DNA from: Aphanomyces cochlioides
Lineage: Eukaryota > Oomycota > Saprolegniomycetes > Saprolegniales > Verrucalvaceae
Direction of reading: 5' to 3'
Assembly: GCA_019828595.1 (NCBI GenBank)
Contig: JAHQRK010000001.1
Span: 4,464,001 to 4,528,000 of the forward strand
Length of the DNA: 64,000 bases
Shown here: in pieces, positions 1 to 11,826 of the stretch
Numbering within the stretch: the stretch's first letter is position 1
How the letters are laid out: the number at the start of each line of letters is the position of its first letter
Position numbers and translations under genes: made by a program
Notes under the pieces: model-generated
What the model saw: only the letters and a program-made list of their open reading frames with translations
Told to the model about the DNA's origin: nothing
Databases searched by the model: none

Positions 1-3000
1 CACATGTGTACGCCACGACGTGGAACCTCCACTTTGAACTGAACCACGTGGCGCATACGACTGCATCAGTGTCGACAGACGCCATCGTCCGAGATGCAGC
101 GCTGCAGACGATCCAGCAAATAGCTCGGTTCGACAAGACGTATGCTCCCGTGATTGCCCTGAGCCGTGTTGCACGGGATATCTTGGCCTTGTCGCCGTTA
201 TGGTCGATGGGTGTCTTGGCATCTAGCGTCGCGATGGATCAACTTTTGGTCAAGATGGTTGCCACGTCGACGGACCACGCCGGAACGAAATCGCTTTTCT
301 GCACTTCCGTCATGTAAATCTTCATTTCTCGGCGCTTGCATGCTCATGGCGCGGTGTTTTTCTAGGGAATCGCTCTACGAAGCGCTCATGAACAACCGAT
401 CAAGTCGCGAGTGGGCGTTTGATGCCAAGGCGTACGAGTACAACCTGTGTCATCTCTTTCGAGCGTGCTACCAGACGTATAAAATGTATTCATCCGCCTC
501 CAAGTGCTGCATCTAACTCGTGGCAATGCTGACATGGTAGGCATCCAAACGAAGGCCACCGAGTCGTCTTGCCGGACAGCTATCTCCACGCCATTGAGAG
601 CGTCCTGCTGCATTATCCCGACTGTGTTTCGCTCGTACAGTTTGCGCTCGATGCTGATGATTACTGCATGTTTGTCATGATCAGTCGCATCTCCCATGCT
701 TTCCAAGAAGGTGTCTGGACCGACCAAATCTTGCCTTTTGCTCGGTACGCTCGTCAAGCCGCCATTTCATCTCTAAATTGTCGAACTCGTAGAGCTCAAC
801 TAGCTTTACTACCTCTCCAAGGCGTCTCTGGCTTGCAGCGAGACCAAGAACTCGTCAATATGATTCGAGAAGCGTGTCGATTGTACTATCTCAACATTGA
901 CCGCGTGCCGTCGGCAAATCTCGGTCGTCATGTCTTTTTAACCGTGACGCAAGCTATTCGCCATGGGTATGATGCCATTAATCTACTCAATTTCACAACG
1001 CTGACTCGTCTCTAGGTACATTGAAACGGAGCGATTCACGGAAATCCTAGCGTTGATTCTCCATCGGCATTATTCGATGGGCCACGTTCAAGTCTACCAG
1101 TGGATTCCAACGCTCTTCCTGCCAGAGGTATCACATAACCACAAGACAAGTCGCGCGCTTGGCGAGTCGCTCTTGATTGCCCTCGGTATCCATCCACTCA
1201 ATAAGCACGACGCTGATGAAAAAGTGCCGTTAGGGCTGCAGAATTCGTCGTTTGGGCTTGAAAATGCCATCATGTCGGCGGAAACGAGCAAAGCTATCTC
1301 GGAAGCTTTCTCCGTCATCCTCGCCAAGTACGATCTGCTCTCTCTCTCTGTAGCAAGCTCACGGCACTCTTTCTAGATTCCGCAGTGGCCCCGCTGATAT
1401 GTTTTGGCAGGAAGTTTGTTTGAATTTCGGGCCATTTATACAAGAACATCGCACAGCATTGTCCGCTCTGTTGCATTCTATCACGGTAACTCTTCCGTTG
1501 TATCCTCCATGAGTGCTAAAATTCAATCTAGATAGAGCTCGAGACTTGCCAAACGCGTGGCTCGATCGCCGTCGATCGGTTGGATTCACTGACGGAATTA
1601 CTTCATGGCATTTCGATGCGCATTGATTCCGCCGACGCATCGACGGTATTTCGCTTGTCTCTCCAAGTCATTTCGCTCGGTGCGGGAGCGTCCACCGCTG
1701 CAATATTTGAAGACACGCTCGTGAATGCTATTGAGCACATGTCCGAGAAAGATTCACTCGACTTGGTACATTTTTGAGCTGCAAAGTCCGTGGTTGAGAT
1801 TGAAGTTAGATTACAACTGAACTCGCATTGAGCATTTGTGGGCCAAGGACTCGCACGGCGCTGGCAAAACTAGTGCCGCACATGTGCTTGGAAGATATAG
1901 ATCCCCACGTTCGCCAAGCCGCGCTACGGTGTATCGTCTCCCATCCAGATCTCATTCGAACGCACTCTGTCGTGGTGATTCGATCGCTGTATTGGATCCA
2001 CAAGTATTAAATTTACCACTGAAGCCCTCTTCACGCTTTTTCCTCTCGTAGTCCGATGATGAAAGCCCAGGACACTTCGGATAAAATGTGCGTGGATCAA
2101 TTAGCATTGGCGACTGACGCTTGTCCCGTAAGCTCGATCGACTCCAGGAAAATAATTTTCTTCGCGGCTTAGGTGCTCGTCATCTTGGCGTCGGTCGCTC
2201 CGATTTATGTCAAGGAATGCATCGTCAAACTCCTCAGTGCTGCCAATCTTAATGCCGTGAACGATGCACTCAATGAAGCCAACATCATTGCCCCACACTT
2301 GGACACGCTGGTCGCCACAGTTCCTCGTAACGCGCTGCTTAGCTTTGTCCTGACTACATCAGGCATGCTGCTGCTGCCGATTTTGACGCACTTGAGCAGC
2401 AAGTGGCAGCAACTCTCTCAGGAAGTCATCCAGAGTGGCTTTTTGATCGAGCGTGATGAATTGGCCGTGTTCACGGGGCAATTTCCAAGTCTCGAGCGGC
2501 TGGCACGCAGCAAGCACGCGTACAAGCGGACAGAAGAAGGCAAAAACACACTTGAACAAATCCTCGGTGCTGACGACATGACGCTTGTGCAGTCTGTGCC
2601 TTCACGCAATCAACTACACCAGCTCATCGTGAATGAATTGGACCATGGCGCGTACATGAAGGCGATTCGTCTCGCGAATACAATGCGCGCATGGTACCCT
2701 GACGACTACATCCAAATGGGCACGCATGAGCTCGTGACAGAGGTAATCATTGACACAATTCTTGATGGACAGGCTTCTTTTTCACGCTCTGTAGACGCTC
2801 TTGCCGTTGGTAGCTGACCATGATTTCCCACGGATATATCTTGGCAGCTACACAAGCGCGACGCTTGATGCGTTTCCAGCTTACTATCGCACGATGCACG
2901 AAGTCAAGGTAATCTTTTCCCGTTTGGACCAGCCGTGAGTATTGATTTCACGTCATAGCTGTTGTTCCCCACAGAGTCGGAAGAAGTGCTTCATATGTCC

Positions 3001-3255
3001 AAGCATTTGGAAGCGTTTTGTCTCGCCAAACTCCAGGAAATCCTCATGCATTCAGGGCCTGACCAAGCCAAGGAATGGATGGACTTCTACGGCTTCCATG
3101 TGCCAATAGTTTCCAGCATGGCCCCTGCCAAGAACGTTGTTGTGACTGTGCCTCTCTCTCCATCTGCACCGCCGTGGGCTGAAACGATGCTACATGTGCT
3201 GGACGGCGAACTGCCAGCAGTCGCGCTTGATTCGATTGCAGTCGATAATGTCTAA
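1..3255 (+). CDS. Large helical-repeat (ARM/HEAT-like) protein, 3' part
   Basis: The 5' end lies outside the window: an open frame already runs at base 6 with no ATG context. At least eight exons are joined by short introns with good borders, for example 314-365, 507-540 and 967-1014, each about 35-55 nt. The conceptual protein is almost entirely amphipathic helices rich in Leu and Ala, with HEAT-like stretches such as the one around 1890-1960 (pattern DPHVRQAALRCIVSHPDL). There is no signal peptide, membrane segment or catalytic motif. The stop TAA is at 3253-3255, only 30 bp from the stop of the convergent gene. I do not recognise the family. Large scaffolds of the Integrator or nuclear-transport type look similar, but I saw no diagnostic motif, so the function is unassigned. 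Confidence 0.7.
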
Positions 3256-3285
3256 TTTTCATATTCTATTTTGATTTGCTGCTTC

Positions 3286-5001
3286 CTACCTCAGCTTGTC
3301 GAGTGCAAACGCTAAACTTGCTCGGGTCTGGTCGTTCTCAATGCGAGGCAGCAAGTCTTGAATAGCTCGCCGAACATCGTTGATTTGGCTTCGAAGGGCG
3401 TCCGAGGCTTCACTCTGCGCTTGGTATTTTGTTTCGGCACAGTCGTAATAAGCGAGAAAAAATTCCTGCAGTTCTTGACTCGCCTCAGTGCTCAAGCGTG
3501 GCATTGTCGTTTTGCCATTTTTAAGATTTGATTCGCTTGCATCACTCTGGTGCCGTGTTGCGTCCTCAAGTTGCGTCTTCATGCCGTTGAGCTGTCCCAT
3601 TAAGCCGACGATTTCTTCTTCCTTCTTCTGCCGCGCTTCAATCTGTTGTTTCAATAACGTCATGGTGTCTTCGCGGGATTTCTCCACCGCCTGGACTGCT
3701 AAATCTTTATCCGCCATCTGAGTTGACAGCTTCTGCAGCTGCAGGTCGAGACTACGTCGGTGTTCATTGCTTTCTGTAATGCGCGAATTCAGTTCGACGA
3801 CTGTCTCCTCAAGCGACTGGACGTGCTTCTTGAGCTCTGTCTCTGCTTCGTCACGTTCAAGCAACTCATCAGCATGCTTTTTCAGTATCGCCATCGTGTC
3901 TTTGTTTTGCTCGAGCAAGTACTTTTCTTTGACAGCCAGACGATCTTGAAGATGTTGAACTTCGGCCTGGTATTTCTGCTCAATCGCCGCTGTTTTCCTC
4001 TTTAATTCAGTTTCGCTGGACTGTTCGGAAGAAATTTGCTTGGCGAGCTCTTCGTTCCGAATCTGGAGTTCAACTTGGAGCAGTTGAATCTGCTTTTGAT
4101 AGGCAGCTTCTGCTGTTTCCCACTCGAGCTTGTCATCGGCTTGCTTTTTGACCATCTCCAGTAAACCTTTCTCTTGCTCTTGCAAATACTGTTCCTTCAC
4201 TACGAGCCGATCTTGGAGCTCCTGCATATTGTTCTTCAACAATTGCATGGCTGACTCTTGCTGAGCGAATTCTTCTCCTAGCGCCTTTGCCCGAGCTTGC
4301 CATACTGTGGCGTCTAAATTCTTCTCTCGCTGAATGGATTCTTGGAGAGAGGCAACGTATGCTCGTCCTTTGTTGTTTTCTTCTTCAAGTTTTGCACATT
4401 TCGAGCGAGTTTCATCGAGCTCTTGCGTAATTTGCGCAATGCCAATCGCCTTGAATTCATGCTCATCATCTAGCTCGTTTCTATAATGATCAATCGCTTG
4501 TTTGAGGAGTGTTTCGTGTTCTTGCTCTTCGTTGTCGAGACGTCTGCGCTTATGAAGATGTCGATTCTTCCATTTTTCCTTACATTGACGCAGTAAATCC
4601 TGGACAACGCGTTGCTGCTCCTCAAACTCTGCTTTTTGTTTGAGCAATGGCGTATAGTCTATTCGGGATGATGAAGTCGATGGGGCCTTTTGGTCTTGCA
4701 ATCGTTTGTACACTCGCTCAAGATCCCGTTGCAAGTGCGATATGTTCTTCTCCAAAGTGTCATTTTTCTTACGCAGTTGTTCCATTTCGTTTTTGACTGC
4801 TTCACTCGGTTTGGCTGGTGGTGCCTCGGTTAATCGCTTCTCCTGTAGTTGATTGAGTTCGCTCAGCTTTTTAATTTGCTTCTCGAAAAGCTCTTGATTT
4901 TTCAACCATGCTTCTTTCTCTTTGGCCATCTCAGCAACACGTTTCTCGAGCGCTTCATTGTCCTCCCGGAGCAATTGCACGCTGATGGCCATGTGATCCA
5001 T
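3286..5001 (-). CDS. Intronless coiled-coil protein, 571 aa
   Basis: A single uninterrupted frame runs from ATG at 5001 to TAG at 3286. Practically the whole protein is heptad-like sequence rich in Glu, Lys, Gln and Leu, so a long parallel coiled coil is expected. Two internal segments resemble each other (both contain LQDRL-VKE-YL-EQ followed by K-ADEL/LE), which points to an internal duplication of roughly 100-130 residues. No motor head, membrane segment or zinc finger is visible. Such proteins usually act as cytoskeletal, centrosomal or vesicle-tether scaffolds, but the sequence alone does not choose between these. The gene is convergent with the helical-repeat gene, with only 30 bp between the stop codons, so their 3' ends probably overlap at the transcript level. 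Confidence 0.85.
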   Translation of the reverse strand: MDHMAISVQLLREDNEALEKRVAEMAKEKEAWLKNQELFEKQIKKLSELNQLQEKRLTEAPPAKPSEAVKNEMEQLRKKNDTLEKNISHLQRDLERVYKRLQDQKAPSTSSSRIDYTPLLKQKAEFEEQQRVVQDLLRQCKEKWKNRHLHKRRRLDNEEQEHETLLKQAIDHYRNELDDEHEFKAIGIAQITQELDETRSKCAKLEEENNKGRAYVASLQESIQREKNLDATVWQARAKALGEEFAQQESAMQLLKNNMQELQDRLVVKEQYLQEQEKGLLEMVKKQADDKLEWETAEAAYQKQIQLLQVELQIRNEELAKQISSEQSSETELKRKTAAIEQKYQAEVQHLQDRLAVKEKYLLEQNKDTMAILKKHADELLERDEAETELKKHVQSLEETVVELNSRITESNEHRRSLDLQLQKLSTQMADKDLAVQAVEKSREDTMTLLKQQIEARQKKEEEIVGLMGQLNGMKTQLEDATRHQSDASESNLKNGKTTMPRLSTEASQELQEFFLAYYDCAETKYQAQSEASDALRSQINDVRRAIQDLLPRIENDQTRASLAFALDKLR

Positions 5002-5082
5002 TGCAACTTAAGACACCGTGCTGTGCTTTTTTCTCACTGACAAAATTTTATCTTGAATTTTGTATGCACATATTTTAATTTA

Positions 5083-5426
5083 GGGTCCATCTGGCAACAG
5101 AAAATATTACAATTGCCAGACGGGCCCTTAAAAGGCCCAAAATGCCATTTTGAGCCAAATTCAATAAGGGTGCGTCTGGCAAAATTTCAAAATCAATATG
5201 CCATTTTCAGCAAAATTGGGATCAACGATTTATGGCATATTCAAAATGGAGGTAAAAATGGCATTTTGGGAGCCTCCAGTGAGTATATCCCAACCAAAAA
5301 TATTGGATTTGGTGCAAAACTCTTGGAGATAAACAAGTTCATATTTTGACCAAAATTATTGAATTTGGCCTAAAAATGGCATTTTGGACCTATTTATTGT
5401 AATATTTTCGGTTGCCAGACAGGCCC
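5083..5426. mobile_element. Tourist/PIF-Harbinger-like MITE, 344 bp
   Basis: The left end (GGGTCCATCTGGCAAC...) and the reverse complement of the right end (GGGCCTGTCTGGCAAC...) match over about 31 bases with four or five mismatches. Each end is flanked by TTA (5080-5082 and 5427-5429), the 3-bp target duplication typical of PIF/Harbinger elements. The interior is AT-rich with repeated AAAATGCCATTTT-type motifs and no coding frame, so this is a non-autonomous element. Two further TIR-like motifs sit inside it: one inverted at about 5112-5127 and one direct at about 5168. This suggests a nested or rearranged insertion. Confidence 0.8.
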
Positions 5427-5696
5427 TTAGTTTAGCTATCAATTTAAAATTTGAAATTGCATCATTTTGGACAGAACATTTTCGCGCGTAATGAAGAAAT
5501 GCAAGATGAGCGGCCCGATGTCAGCATTCCTCATGGCCTAGGAGCTCCACACTCTGGATCTACCATGACCTAAATGATACTACTCGATAATGGGAAACGT
5601 AAGCTCACGATAGACCTATTTATAGTTGAGACGTCGAACCGTTAGGACTGAACTACGGCAGAGTTGCAGAAAGACCATCTCGACTAGTCGGCCGTG

Positions 5697-8600
5697 ATGC
5701 AGCGAGTCCCTCTCTCGCCCAAGAGAGCAGCTCCTTTAAAGCATAGATCGCCAAGGAAACAAAAGGAGAAGCCTGATATTCTTCCAGTTCCCCCAACAAT
5801 ACCACGAAGTGGATACAATTTTCACGATGGTCTACCGTCATGGAACAATCAAGAGGCTGCCAGGTTGATCTATACTACCAGAAGCAAGAAGTCCAATCCT
5901 TACATGTGTTTGTTAGTGTGTCACCACAGAAAAGCCGTCGTAGAAGACCCGACATGTAAATGCACCTAATCTGTCCTTTTGGACTAAGTAAAACATAGAC
6001 AACCCCTCAAAGGCAATCCACCTCCCGCTGTACAATCCATTGTTGCTACAAGTATTGCAGCTGATTCGCTGGACCAGCGACTCAATAGTATCAAGCAACA
6101 GATCGAACACGTGCTTCAAGGTGGGATGCTAACCGACGAGAACTCGACACAAACTAACAGCTCCGAGAGTCCTCGGCCGATGACAATTGAAACATCTTCA
6201 ATTATTTCTCCAATATCTTTGCGATCAACCGTACTCCCTGCGATTAATGCATCTCCTGAGGCCATCGCAACATCTCAGGCTTATTTATGTGCCGACGCTG
6301 ATATAGAGAAATGGATTCAAGATTACGAGGCTGACAAACATCGCTTCACGTCGTATGCACTTTTTACAGAATTTAAGCTAGATCAACTGACAGCCTTTGT
6401 CGCCAACACAGGCCGGCCAAATGTCATTGAGACTGCGGCATGCTGTGCAGCTCTTTTTAAGATCCCTGGAATCCTTGGAGCTTATCGTTCTCTTTTGCAA
6501 AAAATCGTTGTTGGTCTAGGTAATCCGCCATGCAACCTCTCGATTAACTTGATGCATTTGGTAGAGTATGGACTATATGGTGATTCGATTTGCGAATCCA
6601 GCTTCCAGGAAAACGACGACATAGTTACTCGACGAATGCAAGACGCGTCAACTGTGGAGATTGTTCGCTCGTTCTATCGACGTAAACCCTATTTTGTACA
6701 GTTGCGCGAGCTTGAACATGATCAAGCATTGAGCATGCATCTCGGTGGCTCACGTCGATCTACGGTACACAGTCCCAGACACTTCTTTCTTGAGTGAAAT
6801 GTAGACTCTCTTGGATCATGACAAACGGCGTGTTATTGAGCAATGTTCACCCGAACTCCTCGAATACGGTTTACTTCGCTTCAGTGACCAAGTGCGGCAA
6901 CAAATTGGCATGAAACTTGTGTCCTCTGTTCGCCAAGCATCGCTTGGGAAAGCCCACATGTCTGATGTATGCCGCCGTCTTCTTAAACTATCAGAGTCCC
7001 TCGATATGGAGAGTCGTGCCATGGTCGTCACTGGTATCTTGGATGATTTAGACGGCGAAAACCGCGCAAGTGCTTGCTTCAAAGGTCTTGGGTATGGCAG
7101 TTTCACGAAACAATTGCTCATGCATTTCTTAGCCCTGAAGGTGAAGCTCGCGTGTTGGAGTTAATCCTCGGTCGCGATGATAGAGAACGCTTCGTGTTGC
7201 AAGAAACTCTGACTCGAGTTACAGATGCCCATTGTCTTCTCCATTTCTATGTTCATGCCTGTGAAGCTTATCGTCTCAATTTTCTACGAGAAATTCTACA
7301 CAACAAATTCGAATACGAGTTTATATGCGACCTTGCAAAAATCATTTCTACTGATCAGCTCGAACAACTGACTGATTTTGTTAATGGGGTTAGACGTGTC
7401 GAGTCACAGTCCACGGGTCTAGGAATGTCAGCAGACCAGCTCCACACATTACTGACAGCGAGCGATTCTTTTCCAAAGGCATTTACGACCTCAGTATCCT
7501 TCCTTTTAATAATCGAGGGCTCACAAGTATTTAGGAGCAAAGACGAATATTTGAGGATGTATGCGCACTCCTTCGACGATGGCCCTCGCAAGCAATCGAT
7601 TTCGGTGAACTCCTGATTGAAAAATTTCGATCACTGCATCCTCGGCAGCGATTAATGGCTCTCACGGCATTGCTCGCAGACAACTTTCATGCGACCAAAG
7701 AGATTTTGGAAGACTATTTTTCAACCCTATCGTCAACCGAGAAAGGCGAAATTCAAGTCTTGCTTGGTGAATATGCCACGACTTCGTCGTCATCTCCCTT
7801 TATGTTGAGTTCGTTCAAGGAACAATTAACCACCATGGCTCCTGATATGCGTGCGAATGTACTATACGCGATTCTGGAAAGAATCCGATCGAGTCTTGGT
7901 GACGACGACGACATTAGCCAGTCCAAAGCAGTCAAGACTCTGTCGCTCTATTGTCGAGAATTATTTGGTTTGACAGTTGTTATCGATCCAAAAGGCCGAC
8001 AGGCACCGACAAGTAAACGTGCCCCGACAACAACCCAAGCTGCTGCACAAACGCTGGAGGTGCTTCATCAGCTAGATGATCCCACACGAAACACGATCAT
8101 CGAGTCTCTGGTTCAGACGATTTCCGCATCTCCAATAAGAGCAGTTATGACGGACGCTGAAGCGAAGGTCGAATTATCAGACGAACGCAAAGCCATTATG
8201 TTGGCTGCAATAAGTCAACTCTCTCTACAGGAGCAGATTGTGAGCGGATTGACAGAAGAAGATACATCCGAGCTCATGGCTCATGCTATGAACAAGCCTG
8301 AAAATGAGTTTGAAAAAGTTGCACATGCTGTAATCAGCACGCTGGAAGCCACTGGCCAGGCCAGTACGGTCGAAAAGATCGTTGAGAGACTCCTCGTCAC
8401 AACTCGCGAACGTCGCGACACAATGACAGATGAACAGCGCCAGTTTTTCCAGGTGTGTCTTCAAATTATATCTAAAAATTAATTGGGATTAGCAAGCAAA
8501 CATGATGGACAAATTGAGCACGATACATGAAATGACTTGGCGCCATGCCCAACAAGAAGTGCACAACGAACGAGATGATGACGATGATGATTCACAAGAC

Positions 8601-10163
8601 GAGAATGCTCTCACCAAATTTGGGATGATCAATGTGGCTTGTCAAACTGACTTATCGTCTGAGAGTGATGATTCTGGCGCTCCTGACGTAGCGGATGATA
8701 ACGCAAGTGTCCAGAAGCGCCAAAATCCCGTCACCTTGCCAAGTTTGATGAAAAAGGGCAAGGGCAAAAAGATATGTAAGATCGACAGCTCCGTAGTGCC
8801 AGACTCCTTGGCATCCCTCGTTACTTCGTGGAAGATCAATGCTGACCAGCTTGCTATGTGCTGTAAAAAAACCTTGTCGACGGTGTTGCGGACAATTGCC
8901 GATACCTACGCAGAGAAGATCATGCGCATCAAGCGAGGCAACAACGGAAAGAAAGATTCACTTGCAGATATCACGTATCAATCGCTCCTCCACAGCTACG
9001 GCCTTCCTTCAATTGCTGATATGCACATAATCGGTCTTGCAGTAGCTATGGACCAATTTCGAACTCACAACAGTCGCGTCGATATCTTTTGTCAATTTCT
9101 CTACAACGAGACACCGGAATGGCTCTTGCGCAATTACTTGAATTTTGTTGAACTCCTCCTTGACGAATCGGCCGAGCCTATTGAAGATCCTAATGGCGCG
9201 CGCAAGAAACCGACTCGTATCATGAGACTCAACATCCCCGACAAAGAAATCTGGACAGTTTCAATGGATCATGCCATCGAGGTGGTGCAGTCGTGCTTTC
9301 GAACCATGCGACGAACATCTGTAGCGGCATTTTGTGAAAAGTTGATGCAACCAACCCCTCGTGAAGACAAAGATGAAAGTGTAGTAAATGTGGACGATCT
9401 CTTGCAGCTGGTCGTTGCCGAGTGGCAAGACGAACAACTTCGACGAGAAAAGCATTTACGAGATGCATTCCGCGCTGGTGACAATAATGGGGATGGTGTG
9501 CTCAGCTACGAAGAATTTCGGCGCATCGTGCTGAGCATCGACAAGACACGTGACAATTCTGACATTCTAAACATGTTCAGCGACACTCTGCGGCGGACCA
9601 ACACAGACGCAATTACCCCAGAAGACTTTTTAGTCGTTGCAAAGGAGTATGGCCTAGCTGAGATGGCATGGGATGCCGATGGAGAATTGAACTCCATCGT
9701 GAATGGCTTGGCTGAAATGGACATGATGTGGCCCGGCGTCCAACCTTTCTTTGTCGGTTCGATCCAAGTCCTTGAACGCAAATTGCCGTCCACGCATACA
9801 TTGCACACATGCCAAGGCGCTGGATGTGGTTGCCTCAAATGTATTGTCGACGGATATGCTGTTTTTCTTGCGATGCGCGACGAAGCAACAGACGATACAC
9901 AGCATGCCGCGGCAATATGGAAACGTTTCTGGCATTTAATGTCCCAGGTTTGATTCGACCCGTCATGAAATCTTAACATTGGATAGCTCTATGAAGCATG
10001 CGACAAGAGCGATGGCATGGTGTGGATGGATAGGCAAGCCCCTCCTCGTGGAAGTATTCTTCGGTCAAACAATACCCGAAGGTCTGCTCTACCCAACATT
10101 CTCCTTCCCGACGTGGCCCGAATCTCGGCAAAACAACACCGAGATGACAACCCCGTTGCCTGA
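5697..10163 (+). CDS. Large EF-hand protein, function unknown
   Basis: A multi-exon gene. The ATG at 5697 opens a basic, Pro-rich N-terminus. Short introns then join several exons; the two largest lie at about 7655-8452 and 8500-9948. The last intron begins at 9949 (GTTTGA...) and the final exon gives a stop at 10161-10163. Most of the protein is helical. A low-complexity acidic stretch lies near 8568-8600. One canonical EF-hand loop is encoded at about 9480-9520 (D-N-N-G-D-G-V-L-S-Y-E-E), with all Ca2+-coordinating positions present, and a degenerate partner follows near 9600. A Cys cluster (CQGAGCGCLKC) lies at 9807-9845 and may bind metal. No membrane segment or signal peptide is seen. A Ca2+-responsive cytosolic or ciliary scaffold is possible but not shown. 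The exon boundaries between 5.9 and 6.1 kb are the least certain. Confidence 0.75.
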
Positions 10164-10259
10164 AGTATACATGACAGGTTGAATCATGACACACCGGTGA
10201 AGCCTATATTACAATATCGCAAAAGCACAACAGATATACTAAACAGGGCGAGAAGGATC

Positions 10260-10667
10260 TCAAGCGCCGTCTGCGATGAAGCAGCAGTTCTCCTCTGGGA
10301 TATTTCGCACGCCTTCCATGACCGATACCATTTGCCCTCCGTATGTTACAAGCACTCTTGGTTCCACGTGATGCCGCGTGTGATAAAACTTCGAGTAAAG
10401 CAATTGTGGTGGCAACATCGGCGGGGTCGAAGCTCGACGTGGTGACAGCATGGGACTTGCGATTGGACTCGACCCAGTGCTGCTTGTGTCCGACAGGGTC
10501 AAGCTTCGAGTGCTCCGCGGCGACGACTGTGCTTCAGCATTGAACTGCTCCATCATGATGCGATGTTCGCGTTGTGCCGTGAGCATCTTGAGGTCTTGGA
10601 CACTCATGCCGGAGCGGAGGTTCATCATGTCACGTCGAAGGCAGATTGAAAAGTAAGAAGATCCCAT
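10260..10667 (-). CDS. Small Ser/Pro-rich hypothetical protein
   Basis: A single frame of 135 residues from an ATG at 10665-10667. The N-terminal third is a short charged helix, and the rest is Ser/Thr/Pro-rich with several SPR/SPM sites that would suit proline-directed kinases. An upstream exon towards 10.9 kb is possible because open frame continues on that side. The gene is convergent with the EF-hand gene (97 bp between stops). No family is recognised, and it may be regulatory or disordered. Confidence 0.45.
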   Translation of the reverse strand: MGSSYFSICLRRDMMNLRSGMSVQDLKMLTAQREHRIMMEQFNAEAQSSPRSTRSLTLSDTSSTGSSPIASPMLSPRRASTPPMLPPQLLYSKFYHTRHHVEPRVLVTYGGQMVSVMEGVRNIPEENCCFIADGA

Positions 10668-11692
10668 CGCTCCATCGAACAATTCCGTTTTTCGAAATCG
10701 AAATGAAATGCCCCATCTGATTGGCTACCGACAGAGTTGAAGTCTTAGCACTACCAGATCTTTGCCTTCTTGCAGCTTCAATCCGCCACCACAACACCTG
10801 ACCATGAGCAAAGTTCGTGCGTTGAGCCCACGAGAAGATGCGAACCGACTTGTCAGCGGAATTCTGTCGTGGATCCACTCAACGGTGAAAAACTTTTCCA
10901 GAGTTTGACCTCACATCTTGGGCGTTTCGCCATGGGTTTTGAAACGACTGGTTGCGTGCATGGTCTGTCAAAAAAGAACCAAGACAGAATATCACAGAAC
11001 TCAGCTGAAACTCCCCAAAGTCTCGTCATAATATTTCGTCAAAATATATTGGTCGATTCTGACATCTCAATGAGCATGGTTTTCCCCCGCCAAAGGTCCC
11101 TCAGATGCTTTGTTTGGATATCTTTCGAGGCCTGAGTTGATGATCTGTGAAGCAGTGACTGGATGTGGAGTATAGGTTTGGCAACGTGTGAAATCGAACA
11201 ATAATGACAGATTGATCCGGTGGTTTATTGGAGTATAAATAATACAGAAGTATGGAGCACTGAAACTGTTCAAAGTTGCATGGGGCATGTTGCAAGCACA
11301 TATTGTAGACCCCTTACGCTTTAGGCGCAGTCTCCCTGCGACTCAACAATGATTAACTGCAAATATGAATAACATCAAGTACAACAAGGGCCTGTTCTAC
11401 CTTTGCGAGGAAATTGATGCATCGTCGTCAACTTCTGGAAAACCGAACACGCCCTAGGAAAAAGAAACACGAAAATTTATATGGATAATTTAAAGTATAT
11501 AATTATCCAATGATAATTATTATAAAAAAATTCATTTGTTAATCTGGGAGAATTAACTGTAAAAATTCATGAGTCAAATGAATACCATCAGAACAATTTC
11601 AAGCGCACTACTATTAATAATATCAACTTCAATTTAAGTCTTTGTTTTGATCCAAATAGTTCGAAACAATTTTTTCCGAGAATTATTGCATA
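10668..11692. other. Intergenic, no convincing gene
   Basis: About 1 kb becoming AT-rich to the right. Only short frames without homology-like character are present. It ends exactly at the TA duplicated by the pogo-like transposon insertion. Confidence 0.5.
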
Positions 11693-11721
11693 CTGTAGAT
11701 GATTTGTAAAATGGGTCGATT
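11693..11721 (+). repeat. Left terminal inverted repeat of pogo-like element
   Basis: 29 bases identical to the reverse complement of 13741-13769, and preceded by a TA target-site duplication. Confidence 0.9.
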
Positions 11722-11826
11722 GCAAACCTCCAAATATGAATATAAAATTGCAAAGTATACTGCAATTCACGATATCTCTCTGAAATTATATTATTATATT
11801 AAAGAGGGTAATTTCAAAACTGCACA

